From VXNE01 sp965205735 (lineage in GTDB: Bacteria; Pseudomonadota; Gammaproteobacteria; Pseudomonadales; Azotimanducaceae), in contig OZ242179.1 of assembly GCA_965205735.1 (NCBI GenBank), positions 3,720,001 to 3,784,000 of the forward strand: 64,000 nt of DNA, read 5' to 3'. Below the pieces are notes generated by a model. That model did not search any database and was not told the DNA's origin. It saw only the letters and a list, made by a program, of their open reading frames with translations. This document shows, in pieces, positions 45,024-52,380 of this stretch. Within the stretch, counting starts at the first letter, position 1; each line of letters starts with the position of its first letter. Made by a program: the position numbers and the translations under genes.

Positions 45024-45092
45024 TTGAAGGTTCATCCAGGACTGGGCGTCGCCGCCGAAATAGCGTGCCAGACGTAGAGCGGTATCGGTGTG
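45024..45092 (-). pseudogene. HigA-type antitoxin scrap
   Basis: The minus frame reads DTALRLARYFGGDAQSWMNL then Q, the typical C-terminal segment of HigA-family antitoxins, and then runs into the truncated ADP-ribosylglycohydrolase in another frame. Nothing upstream continues it. A small piece caught at a deletion junction. Confidence 0.6.
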
Positions 45093-45181
45093 CGACTATG
45101 GGCACCGTCAGAACTAGCGTGCCGCTAAATCGCGATCAAGGTCTCCTCCAGTGCCACGCCCTGCAAACCGGCTTCGATAGT

Positions 45182-45463
45182 CTAGGCGGAAAATTGAAGC
45201 TTGACGCCGCAGGCTTGAGCTACTTTTGCGAGCGTGTCAAGGCGTGGATTTCGCCGGCCGGACAACGTACGCGAGAGTGCGACCCGGTCGATTTCGGCGC
45301 GGCGCGCGAGTGCGGATACGCCGCCCTGTGCCTCCGCGACATTGCGAAATGCTTTCATGAGCAATTTCGGGTCATCCATCTCCTCAATGGTGGCGTTCAG
45401 GTAGGCGGCGATATCCTCTGGCGTTTTCAGGAAGTCGCTGGCTTTATGCGTTTTGATCGGCAT
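45182..45463 (-). CDS. HigA-type antitoxin (XRE)
   Basis: 93 residues: MPIKTHKASDFLKTPEDIAA, the N-terminus typical of 'addiction module antidote' proteins, then LATIEEMDDP-like helices and the HTH VSALARRAEIDRVALSRTLS, with NPRLDTLAKVAQACGVKLQF at the end. It overlaps the end of its toxin by 20 bases. The operator dyad upstream of the toxin is the same as at the intact higBA locus. Confidence 0.87.
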   Translation of the reverse strand: MPIKTHKASDFLKTPEDIAAYLNATIEEMDDPKLLMKAFRNVAEAQGGVSALARRAEIDRVALSRTLSGRRNPRLDTLAKVAQACGVKLQFSA

Positions 45464-45778
45464 TCCGTCTCTCCTGTCTATAGGCTCTCCAGTTGACTAT
45501 CGCCCGATCAATGTCACGCGCTTGCCGTTTCTTGGTTCCGGCAGCCAACAGGATCACCAGCAAGTCACCCGTCCGTAGTACACGCGGTATCCGGGGCCAT
45601 GATCGACTCGAAGTTCGAATACGCCCGCGCCGACGCCTCTATGGTCCGCGAAGCTGCCCAACTCCATTCGGTCGATTCGAGTTTGAATGCTGGCGCGTAT
45701 CTCCGAGCCTTGCTTCTCAAGCCAAGTTCGAAAGTCGTCGGATCCGTCGCTGCCGATATATCTGACGACCTCGATCAT
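45444..45778 (-). pseudogene. HigB/RelE-type toxin with one frameshift
   Basis: ATG 45778 opens MIEVVRYIGSDGSDDFRTWL and reads to ELRVDHGPGYRVYYGR. A missing base near 45570 then gives VTCW and a stop. In the next frame DLLVILLAAGTKKRQARDID, then RAIVNWRAYRQ continues to TAA at 45444. The length (335 bases) is one short of a multiple of three, consistent with a single deletion. The catalytic C-terminal segment is out of frame. Confidence 0.78.
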
Positions 45779-45782
45779 CGCC

Positions 45783-45810
45783 CGTACTGTAGCCAAATGG
45801 CTACAGTACG
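45783..45810 (-). promoter_or_regulatory. Operator palindrome of the second higBA locus
   Basis: Perfect 12-base inverted repeat CGTACTGTAGCC-AAAT-GGCTACAGTACG starting five bases upstream of the toxin ATG. Its inner core GTAGCC-N4-GGCTAC is identical to the dyad at 28605-28620. The position fits autorepression by the HigA antitoxin. Confidence 0.78.
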
Positions 45811-45918
45811 TCAACGAACCGGGTGCGACCTGACCAAATCGAAATCTTGGTAGACGCGGTCGAGTATCGACAGACGACGGGCTTTGAAATTAGAGACGTT
45901 GATTGTTTCCAGTAGTGG

Positions 45919-46131
45919 CTAGTGCTCCGTCAAGCCCAAATCTACGGGTATCTGCGGACCTTTTTGGCCCCTGATAGTTTTCTTGCGAGGGGTATCCCCC
46001 TCGCGCTCCCCGGCTGAAGGCTCCGTTGCTCCTCCTTGTGTGGGACCTACCACACCGCGTCGTCGCGCCTTGCCAGGAACCAAAAATCCCTCGCAGCTAC
46101 ACTCGCATTTTCAGACTTGACGGAGGACTAG
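45919..46131 (+). mobile_element. MITE with CTAG ends, copy A (213 bp)
   Basis: Left end CTAGTGCTCCGTCAAGCCC and right end GACTTGACGGAGGACTAG are inverted repeats. The interior shares TCTACGGGTATCTGCGG and GCCAGGAACCAAAAATCCCT with copy B at 48020-48186. Copy A carries an extra ~45 bp palindromic REP-like segment (GCGAGGGGTATCCCCCTCGC) near 45990. No coding capacity. CTAG at both ends may be the duplicated target, as in TA/CTAG-targeting transposons. It cuts the gene at 46128-46367. Confidence 0.8.
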
Positions 46132-46367
46132 ACGGCCGCCAGGCGGTCACGAATTGCGGTCTGCCCGACCTCGACAGCCGCCAAGCGCTCGCGGATGGCC
46201 GACTGGCCTTCCTGGATGGCCTCGACCTTCGCGTCCAGCTTGTCCCCCAACCGCTCGATCTTGCCGTCCAGCCAGAGCGCCTGGCCGAGAATGGCAACAC
46301 CGATCGCTATGATCGCCCAGAACTCTGGATTCAATCGGCGGGCGGGGACTGCGGATTGATCGACCAT
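46128..46367 (-). CDS. Membrane-anchored coiled-coil protein, truncated by MITE
   Basis: 79 residues. A hydrophobic helix at ~15-32 (FWAIIAIGVAILGQALWL) is followed by heptad-type repeats DGKIERLGDKLDAKVEAIQE, SAIRERLAAVEVGQTAIRDR. The stop codon TAG is formed by the CTAG terminus of MITE copy A (46128-46131), so the original end has been cut off. It resembles the two small proteins at 58641-59261 in layout. Function unknown. Confidence 0.6.
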   Translation of the reverse strand: MVDQSAVPARRLNPEFWAIIAIGVAILGQALWLDGKIERLGDKLDAKVEAIQEGQSAIRERLAAVEVGQTAIRDRLAAV

Positions 46368-46411
46368 GCCCGAATCTTACTGCCCTCCCGGGGGGATCTG
46401 CCATCAGAAGG

Positions 46412-46568
46412 CCAACCCCCGCTTATGCGGACGAACACCTCATCCAGATGCCAGCACAAATTCGACCAGTCGCGCCCGTGTACTCGTCGTTTCCTGATCT
46501 CGCCCGAAAACATCGGGCCCGAAACGATTCCACCAGTAACGCACCGTCTCGTGAGAGATGTCGATGCA
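46412..46568 (-). pseudogene. IS6-family transposase fragment
   Basis: Reading across two frames gives SHETVRYWWNRFGP, then MFSGEIRKRRVHG and LCWHLDEVFVRISG. This matches the start of the catalytic core of IS6/IS26-type transposases, where HLDE(V/T) carries the first catalytic Asp. One frameshift and loss of both ends show it is dead. Confidence 0.68.
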
Positions 46569-46594
46569 GCATTATATAAATGAGAGGAACTGCA

Positions 46595-46850
46595 ATGGGT
46601 ACCTTGGAGGGTAGAACTGCACTGATGACGGGTGGTGGTCGTGGAATCGGCCGGGGAATTGTGTTGGAACTGGCCAAGGATGGAGCTGATATCGTCATTG
46701 CCGATATTGACCTCGACAACGCTGAGAAGACGGCAACCGAAATTGGAGATCTGGGTCGGAAGGCTACGGTCATTGAAATGAACATCACGCGGGAAGCATC
46801 TGTGGCGACCGCGCTTTCGACGGCAATCGCCGAGCATGGCCAAATCAATA
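46595..46850 (+). pseudogene. SDR N-terminal fragment fused to a foreign end
   Basis: ATG 46595: MGTLEGRTALMTGGGRGIGR, then IVIADIDLDNAEKTATEIGD and VIEMNITREASVATALSTAI form the first ~85 residues of an SDR, including the GGGRGIG loop. At about 46850 the SDR ends before the NNAG and YxxxK parts. The frame continues to 46942 as non-SDR sequence because a VOC-gene end is read in the wrong frame. Confidence 0.75.
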
Positions 46851-46851
46851 T

Positions 46852-47034
46852 CTCGAGTTCGATGACATTGACGACGCTTGTGAACGGCTGCTCGACGGTG
46901 GCGGCAGCATGCACCATGAGCCAGTCAAATCTGGCTCGATGAAGGTGATCTACTGCCGTGATCCCTTTGGCAACATTCTCGAGTTGATGCAGTCGCCAAG
47001 GCGGACGGCGGGTCGGAGTAAAGTGCCGGAGTAA
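46852..47034 (+). pseudogene. VOC/glyoxalase-like C-terminal fragment
   Basis: In the +1 frame relative to the SDR piece: LEFDDIDDACERLLDGGGSM, MKVIYCRDPFGNILELMQSP, then TAA at 47032-47034. The (D)P(F/D)GN-x-(I/L)E motif with the metal Glu is typical of the last strand of vicinal-oxygen-chelate proteins. The N-terminal module is missing. Confidence 0.7.
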
Positions 47035-47140
47035 ACCGTTTGATGCTTGGTGCCGGCGTAATACGCAAGGTGGTGGAGGTTCTGGGGGGATAGTCGTCGA
47101 AGGATGTTCGACGCTCAATTCTTGAAGCGTCGACGGTCGA

Positions 47141-47479
47141 TCATTCAATATCGATGCCATTCAGATTGTTGATGAGGACCGGCATCTTGGTTTCGACCAG
47201 ATCCCACACTAGATAATCATCCACATCACCATATCCGTGGATCAGCACATTTCGAAACCCAATCAATCTTTTGTACTCAGAAATATTGGCTGCCAATTCC
47301 TCATCTTCCTTGGCAAGTTTATTAACTGCTTCACCTATAATTTCAAACTGCCTTTATACGGCTGATCGAAGCATTGGATCTGCCAAATAGTCGTCTAAAG
47401 TTTTGTTGGTGGTGAATTCCTTCAGTAGATCAACCGCACTCTGAATATCAAAAATCAACTTCCTCGCTTCAAGCTGCAT
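47141..47479 (-). pseudogene. HepT-like HEPN toxin (DUF86) with a nonsense codon
   Basis: ATG 47479 opens MQLEARKLIFDIQSAVDLLK. The frame stays open except for TAA at 47354-47356, where relatives have an acidic codon before R-Q-F-E-I-I-G-E-A. It continues with YKRLIGFRNVLIHGYGDVDD, which carries the HEPN R-x4-H and the target Tyr of the family, to TGA 47141. The length is a multiple of three, so one base change (GAA to TAA) explains the break. The partner MntA is intact and overlaps the start by 11 bases. Confidence 0.8.
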
Positions 47480-47777
47480 AAAGTTCCTGTCGAGATTGAC
47501 TAACAGTAACCCTAAAGTGCGGGTTTTTGATGGCCGAGTCGATAACCAGATCAATCGGGCGGTTAAAGAGCGCTTCAAGGTCCTCGAGTAATCCAAAATA
47601 ACAATCTGCATAGGAGCCAATACCAACGTCTCCGAATTCGACCAGAAAGTCTATATCGCTGCTTAATTCATCAAATGAATCTGAGGTCGCAGAACCAAAA
47701 ACAGAGAGTGACTTAACGTCGTATTTTTTGCAAATTTCGCGGATCCAACGATTTTCTTTCCGAAGAATATCAATCAT
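47469..47777 (-). CDS. MntA-like nucleotidyltransferase antitoxin
   Basis: 102 residues: IREICKKYDVKSLSVFGSAT, then SDSFDELSSDIDFLVEFGDV, the G-S-x9-D-x-D active site of minimal nucleotidyltransferases, and RPIDLVIDSAIKNPHF. It would adenylylate its HEPN partner. The region 47140-47780 is much more AT-rich than the flanks, a sign of recent transfer. Confidence 0.87.
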   Translation of the reverse strand: MIDILRKENRWIREICKKYDVKSLSVFGSATSDSFDELSSDIDFLVEFGDVGIGSYADCYFGLLEDLEALFNRPIDLVIDSAIKNPHFRVTVSQSRQELYAA

Positions 47778-48019
47778 CTTGGTCGGATCTCCAAGGACTC
47801 ATAGAATGATTCCACTTTAGTGGAATCCCATTTTATCACTTGCGGCAAAGCTCGTCCCACCTGCGGCCGTGTGCTGGTCGGCGAGGACATCAGCGAAGTG
47901 GAACTCGACTCCTCGTGCGATTGCTCCGCCCTGTTGTTCGCGTAGCGCCGAAACCCAGGTGTTTGTGCCGCAGTCGCTGCAAGTTTCGGCCATTGACCTC
48001 TTGTGACTGGTTCTGAATG

Positions 48020-48186
48020 CTAGTGCTCCGTCAAACCTAAATCTACGGGTATCTGCGGGTCTTTTTGGCCCCTGGCTTCGTTGCTCCTCCTTGTGTGGTG
48101 CCTGCCACACCGCGTCGTCGCGCCTCGCCAGGAACCAAAAATCCCTCGCAGCTACACTCGCATTTTTAGGCTTGACGGAACACTAG
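48020..48186 (+). mobile_element. MITE with CTAG ends, copy B (167 bp)
   Basis: Left CTAGTGCTCCGTCAAACCT and right AGGCTTGACGGAACACTAG form ~20 base terminal inverted repeats. The interior is ~90% like copy A (45919-46131) but lacks A's extra palindrome. The right end is seven bases before the ATG of the Phd-type antitoxin, so it may supply or interrupt its promoter. Non-coding; needs a transposase in trans, none seen in the window. Confidence 0.82.
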
Positions 48187-48192
48187 TCACCT

Positions 48193-48429
48193 ATGGAACG
48201 CATCAACGCTTCCGATTTCAAGGCCCGCTGCCTCTCGATACTCGACCGCGTCCGCGCAACCGGGGAGCGTGTGGTTATCCTGAAACGCGGCCAACCGGTG
48301 GCGGAGCTTGGCCCCGCTACCCCGTCGCCCGCTCGCTATCCCCAGCTCGAGTTGGGGGGTACCGTCACCGTGGTAGGCGACATCGTCGGTCCGTTAGTCC
48401 CCGAGAAGCACTGGGAGAGCAACCGTTGA
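48193..48429 (+). CDS. Phd/YefM-type antitoxin
   Basis: 78 residues: MERINASDFKARCLSILDRV, ATGERVVILKRGQPVAELGP, the conserved Phd/YefM N-terminal dimer fold that binds DNA, and a C-terminal toxin-binding tail GPLVPEKHW. The stop TGA overlaps the toxin ATG (TGATG). The antitoxin is intact while its toxin is broken. The upstream MITE may have replaced its native promoter. Confidence 0.87.
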   Translation: MERINASDFKARCLSILDRVRATGERVVILKRGQPVAELGPATPSPARYPQLELGGTVTVVGDIVGPLVPEKHWESNR

Positions 48430-48636
48430 TGACCGCCTTGCTGGACACACACGTGCTGATCCGGTGGCTGAGCGACCGAATGCAGCTTTCGCCGCGGCAA
48501 CGGGAAGTCGTCGAAGCCGCCACACCGGATGCCCCCGGTATTCGTGTCGGACATCTCCCTCTGGGAGGTGGCGATGCTCGCAAGCCTGGGCCGCATTCGG
48601 CTGGCATTGCCGCTACGTGAGTGGCTGGACAAGGCC
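48429..48636 (+). pseudogene. VapC-type PIN toxin, frameshifted and truncated
   Basis: ATG 48429 reads MTALLDTHVLIRWLSDRMQL with the catalytic D-x-x and reaches VVEAATPDAP. The next frame then holds PVFVSDISLWEVAMLASLGR, IRLALPLREWLDKA. The shift lies near 48530. At 48636 PIN sequence ends abruptly and an inverted sulfatase fragment begins, so the C-terminal third with the last acidic residues is gone. Confidence 0.78.
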
Positions 48637-48690
48637 GTCCTGATCTTCGATGTATATCCAAAGAATGTTGGGTCGTTTATCCGTGATCGG
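48636..48690 (-). pseudogene. Inverted scrap of a sulfatase 5' end
   Basis: The minus strand reads T-D-K-R-P-N-I-L-W-I-Y-I-E-D-Q-D, the same residues as the beginning of the sulfatase at 42526, from a diverged copy of about 50 bases. It abuts the truncated VapC without spacer. Confidence 0.65.
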
Positions 48691-48729
48691 CCATATGCCG
48701 CAGTCAATTGCGTTTGAGCGTCCCGGTCA

Positions 48730-48810
48730 TCAAGTCAAGGGACTTTGTACGTCGAGGAATTCGAATCTCCGAAAGTCCCGGTCATTGGTGTAAAGCCTGC
48801 GCACGCCGTG
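48730..48810 (-). pseudogene. PIN toxin C-terminal scrap
   Basis: The minus frame reads HGVRRLYTNDRDFRRFEFLD, then VQSPLT and a stop. T-x-D-x-D-F-x-x-F is the conserved last motif of VapC-type toxins, so this is the tail of a second, oppositely oriented PIN gene. No upstream domain remains. Confidence 0.6.
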
Positions 48811-49185
48811 GACGGGGCCGTCAATGTCAAGCGTGGTTCTCATATCACCATTCCATTTTGCGCATCAGATGCTGAAACCCTTGATGAGTTGATGCAACCC
48901 CTGTTTACGGCTTTCGACTCGGGCAAGGCGCACGGGCCGCCCTGGATTGTGCGACAGTGCGGTTTGGGCCCCGGTGCGGACGAGAGATGTTCGCACTCTG
49001 AGGGTCGGTGCCCATTCAGAGCGTTGGCAGGGAACTTGTGTGCTCCGGGCAGCGCGTTTTGCCGCAAAAAACCGTCGCCCCTTCGCGTGTGCCGTGTGGT
49101 TCCACCACCCTAGCCCAGCTATCATCCCGTCTATCTTGCTAATGCGGCAAGTCTGACAGGCTGCGTGCTTCCGCGCTTGATCCCC
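48811..49185. other. Intergenic region upstream of pnuC, nothing recognised
   Basis: 375 bases without a supported gene. Both strands have open frames, but none matches a family I know. There is no clear riboswitch core or terminator by eye, although a regulator of nicotinamide uptake could bind here. Confidence 0.3.
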
Positions 49186-49785
49186 ATGGACCTGCTCTCG
49201 GACATCTGGAATCTGTGGCTGCTCGTCGATGAGCCCATCGGCACCGTGCTGGGTCTCGTCGTCGTCTGGTTTCTCATTCGCGAAAACGTCTGGGCGTGGC
49301 CGCTGGGAGTGGCCTACGTCATCGTTTCCATCACGGTCCTGTGGGAGGCGCGACTCTACGCCAACCTGCTGCTGCACGTCGCCGCCTTCCTGCCGTTGAA
49401 TCTGTATGGCTGGTACTACTGGCTGTTCGGTACCGGGGATCAGGAAGAGTTGCCTGTTACCCGCGCGAGCTGGTCCGTTCTGGCGACACTCGCCGTATTG
49501 GGCGTGGCGGCGGCAGCAGCGCTCGGTACCTACTTTGCGACACAGACAGACGCCGCCTATCCGTATTGGGACAACGCCGTGTTCGCGATGAGCCTCGCCG
49601 CCATGTGGCTCACTGCGCGCAAGAAGATCGAGAACTGGATGGTTTGGTTCGTCGTCAACATCATCTCGGTAGCCCTCTACTCGCTGCAAGGGTTGGGCGG
49701 CTACGCAATTCTGTATGCGATCTATATCGGCATGGCCGTCTGGGGATATTTCACCTGGCGGCGGTCGATGTTGCGGACCGGCTAG
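49186..49785 (+). CDS. pnuC: Nicotinamide riboside transporter PnuC
   Basis: 199 residues from ATG 49186 (MDLLSDIWNLWLLVDEPIGT). Seven hydrophobic segments and the PnuC motif FLPLNLYGWYYWLFG, with the second conserved region KIENWMVWFVVNIISVALYS. Inner-membrane facilitator of nicotinamide riboside or related pyridine nucleosides. Elsewhere in this window the nicotinamidase and nicotinate phosphoribosyltransferase-like genes are frameshifted, so uptake of an intact nucleoside may matter more. It converges with the nitronate monooxygenase. Confidence 0.92.
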   Translation: MDLLSDIWNLWLLVDEPIGTVLGLVVVWFLIRENVWAWPLGVAYVIVSITVLWEARLYANLLLHVAAFLPLNLYGWYYWLFGTGDQEELPVTRASWSVLATLAVLGVAAAAALGTYFATQTDAAYPYWDNAVFAMSLAAMWLTARKKIENWMVWFVVNIISVALYSLQGLGGYAILYAIYIGMAVWGYFTWRRSMLRTG

Positions 49786-50927
49786 GTGTCTTCCAATGTT
49801 GCGGCAAGACGCTCGACGGCGTTGCCGAAGTCTTCCATGAAGTCGTAGACGACCTGCCGCGTCGATACGCTGGCGTTCATCAGGCCCACGCCCTGGCCGA
49901 CGAAGTAGGTGGCGAGTTGCCTGGCGCCGTTGTGACCGCCTTCGGCGAGTTGGGACACGCGACGCAGAGCGGGTTCGCTGACCAGCGCTTGCAGCGGCAT
50001 CGGTAGCGGGTCCGGGCTGTCGGGCTGATGCCAGGCGTCGGTCCACGAAGAGCGAAGCTGGCGCGTGTATTTCCCGGTGCGGCTGCGCGAACGCACGGTC
50101 TGACGGGAGCTGGCGTGCAGCATTTTTTCCTTGACGACGGGCGCGGTCTCCGCCTCCGCCGTGGTAAGCCAGACCGAGCCGCACCAGGCGCCGGCCGCGC
50201 CCATGGCCATCACCGCGGCCATTTGCCGGCCAGTGACGATTCCGCCTGCGGCCAGCACCGGAATATCTCCGTAGGGCTTGAGTGATTCCAGCACCTCGGG
50301 GATGAGGACCATCGTTGACACTTCCCCGCAGTGTCCTCCCGCTTCGGTCCCCGACACGATGATGACGTCGACACCCGCCTCGGCGTGCTTGATCGCGTGT
50401 TCCCTGGCGCCGGCCAGCGCGCCGACGACGATACCGGCTCGTCGCGCCCGATCCAGCATGAAGTCCGGCGGCACGCCGAGCGCGTTGACCACCATCTTGA
50501 CCGGGTGGGAAAACGCGGCGTCGAGAATGACCGAGGCGCCCTTCTCACGCAGGTTGTCGCCGTAGCCGTCGCCGATATCGCGGTCCCACAGCCCCTTGGT
50601 GTCTATGCCGTGCTGGGCGAGTATCGATTCGACGTGGGCCTTGTGTTCCGGCGGTATTCGCGCCTCCACTTCGGCGGCGGAGAGTGCGCTCTCCTTGCTG
50701 TCCAGGCTGGTCGGTATCAGCAGGTCGACGCCATAGGGATTTCCGTTTATGTGGTCATCGAGCCAGCGCAACTCGATATCGAGGGATTCCGCCGTGTGGC
50801 CGGCGCAACCGAGGACACCGAATCCGCCGGCGTTGCTCACGGCGGCAACCACGTCACGACAGTGGCTGAAAGCGAACAGGGGGAACTCGATGTTGAGCAT
50901 GGAACAGACTTTGTTGTTCATGGGCAT
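49782..50927 (-). CDS. Nitronate monooxygenase family protein
   Basis: 381 residues starting at ATG 50927 or 50921 (MNNKVCSMLNIEFPLFAFSH). TIM-barrel FMN features: VSNAGGFGVLGCAGHTAESL near the start, VDVIIVSGTEAGGHCGEVST with the phosphate-binding glycines, and PVLAAGGIVTGRQMAAVMAM GAAG. The conserved GGH motif is present. Known: class II nitronate monooxygenases oxidise alkyl nitronates such as propionate-3-nitronate; several relatives have other roles. It overlaps the end of pnuC by four bases in convergent orientation. Confidence 0.9.
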   Translation of the reverse strand: MPMNNKVCSMLNIEFPLFAFSHCRDVVAAVSNAGGFGVLGCAGHTAESLDIELRWLDDHINGNPYGVDLLIPTSLDSKESALSAAEVEARIPPEHKAHVESILAQHGIDTKGLWDRDIGDGYGDNLREKGASVILDAAFSHPVKMVVNALGVPPDFMLDRARRAGIVVGALAGAREHAIKHAEAGVDVIIVSGTEAGGHCGEVSTMVLIPEVLESLKPYGDIPVLAAGGIVTGRQMAAVMAMGAAGAWCGSVWLTTAEAETAPVVKEKMLHASSRQTVRSRSRTGKYTRQLRSSWTDAWHQPDSPDPLPMPLQALVSEPALRRVSQLAEGGHNGARQLATYFVGQGVGLMNASVSTRQVVYDFMEDFGNAVERLAATLEDT

Positions 50928-50981
50928 GTTTCGGGCTTCTTGAAGACTCGAAGGTTATCAAATGCGTGGGCGGGCGGATCA

Positions 50982-51114
50982 GGGTTGCTTTGCGTGCGAG
51001 GCGCTATTCTTCGCGCTCCCCGGCTGAGGCATTTCTTGCGAAGGGTTACCCCCTCGCGCTCCCCGGGCATTTCTTGCGAAGGGTTACCCCCTCGCGCTCC
51101 CCGGCTGAGGGCTC
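50982..51114. repeat. REP-like palindromic array
   Basis: Two nearly identical 38-base units, TTCTTGCGAAGGGTTACCCC plus CTCGCGCTCCCCGG, start at about 51032 and 51070, with a degraded unit before them. Each has a hairpin, GCGAAGGGT/ACCCCCTCGC. A related unit sits inside MITE copy A near 45990. The array overlaps the last ~10 codons of ctpA and so defines its C-terminus. Confidence 0.75.
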
Positions 51115-52274
51115 TCTTTCAAGTGGCGCATCGCTGCGGCAAGCAGTAGCGCATCGTATGCGTCCGGTGAGTCGCTGTTTCCGGCAATCACAGTGATGTC
51201 CGGTTCAATCCCCGTAGTCTGTATCGAACGGCCGCTCGGGGTGTAGTAGCGCGCGGTGGTCAGCTTGATTGCGCGCTTGCCCTCAAGCTCGAGCACCGAT
51301 TGCACCGAACCCTTGCCGTAACTCTTCGTGCCGACCAGAATCGCCCGACCGTGATCCTGAAGCGCCCCGGCGACCACCTCCGCGGCGGAGGCGGAACCGC
51401 GGTTGATGAGAATGGCGAGCGGGGCGCCGTTCAGGATATCGCCGTCGTCGGCCATCAACCGCACCTCGGCTTTCGCATCGCGACCCTCGGTGTAGACAAT
51501 CAGGCCCTCATCGAGAAACTCGTCGGCGACATCCACCGACGCGCCCAGGACGCCGCCTGGATTGTTGCGAAGATCCACGATCAGCCCAAGCAGTTCCCCG
51601 GCGCTCTGTTCGGCGAGCCGCTCGACGGCTGTGCGCAGGTCTCGCGGGGTCTTGTGTTGGAACTGCGCGATGCGGACGTAGCCGTAGCCGGGTTCGATCA
51701 GCCGGGAACGCACGCTGTTGACACGGATTTCCGCACGCACCAGATCGAAGTCCATGGGTGCCCCCGCGCCATTGCGCCGCACCCGCAGGTGGACGTTCGT
51801 GCCGGGTTCGCCGCGCAGGTCCTTGACAGCCTCGTTAACGGTACGTCCCTTGAGCGATCTGTGATCCACCTCGACGATGGTGTCGCCCGCGCGTACTCCG
51901 GCTACGGCAGCCGGCGTGTCGTCCAACGGCGCAATGACCGTGATGTAGCCATCGACCAGTCCGATATCGATGCCGATGCCGCCGAACCGGCCGGTAGTTT
52001 CCTCTCGCAGACTGTCCAGCGCGTCGGAATCGAGGAACGACGAATGTTTGTCGAGGCCATCCACGATCCCCCGGATGGCGTTTTCCGTCAGGGTTTCCTC
52101 GGCGATGGGCTCAACGTACGAATCACGCACGCGCTGCACAACGGCCTCGAGCGACGACGTGTCCCGGCCGAGGGGCCGTTCCGCCACAAGTTCTCGGAAC
52201 GCGATAGTGCCGAGCGCGATACCCGTCGTCATGCTCACCATGATGCCGAGCAATGTTGTGGGTCGAAGCCGCAT
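51084..52274 (-). CDS. ctpA: S41 carboxyl-terminal processing protease
   Basis: 396 residues. An N-terminal membrane anchor or signal (LLGIMVSMTTGIALGTIAF) leads to a PDZ domain (GLVDGYITVIAPLDDTPAAV, AGDTIVEVDHRSL) and the protease core VDLRNNPGGVLGASVDVADE, NRGSASAAEVVAGALQDHGR with the catalytic Ser, and VGTKSYGKGSVQSVL with Lys. Periplasmic processing or degradation. It follows envC and gpmI as in many gammaproteobacteria. The last residues (SPQPGSARG) come from a REP repeat, and a ~95 bp dispersed repeat sits directly upstream of its start. Confidence 0.93.
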   Translation of the reverse strand: MRLRPTTLLGIMVSMTTGIALGTIAFRELVAERPLGRDTSSLEAVVQRVRDSYVEPIAEETLTENAIRGIVDGLDKHSSFLDSDALDSLREETTGRFGGIGIDIGLVDGYITVIAPLDDTPAAVAGVRAGDTIVEVDHRSLKGRTVNEAVKDLRGEPGTNVHLRVRRNGAGAPMDFDLVRAEIRVNSVRSRLIEPGYGYVRIAQFQHKTPRDLRTAVERLAEQSAGELLGLIVDLRNNPGGVLGASVDVADEFLDEGLIVYTEGRDAKAEVRLMADDGDILNGAPLAILINRGSASAAEVVAGALQDHGRAILVGTKSYGKGSVQSVLELEGKRAIKLTTARYYTPSGRSIQTTGIEPDITVIAGNSDSPDAYDALLLAAAMRHLKESPQPGSARG

Positions 52275-52277
52275 GGG

Positions 52278-52352
52278 AAGCCTTTAGCTCGCTGGATTAC
52301 CGCGCGCCCGTGACGCCCAGGGCACTCTGACGTTGCGAGTCATCCATCGTTG
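52278..52352 (-). repeat. Dispersed ~95 bp repeat, copy 4 (minus orientation)
   Basis: The reverse complement carries GACTCGCAACGTCAGAGTGC, the core CCTGGGCGTCACGGGCGCGC and GGTAATCCAGCGAGCTAAAG, then GGCTTCCC, which abuts the ATG of ctpA. It lies in the envC-ctpA gap and will affect the ctpA leader or its ribosome-binding site. Confidence 0.78.
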
Positions 52353-52380
52353 GTGGCGGCGTTATTTCACGAAAAGCATG

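Noticed and set aside
47817..48019. Cys-containing minus frame (ETCSDCGTNTW) that might be a zinc ribbon
   Set aside because: Too short, no second Cys pair at the right distance, and it is adjacent to a MITE; no support.
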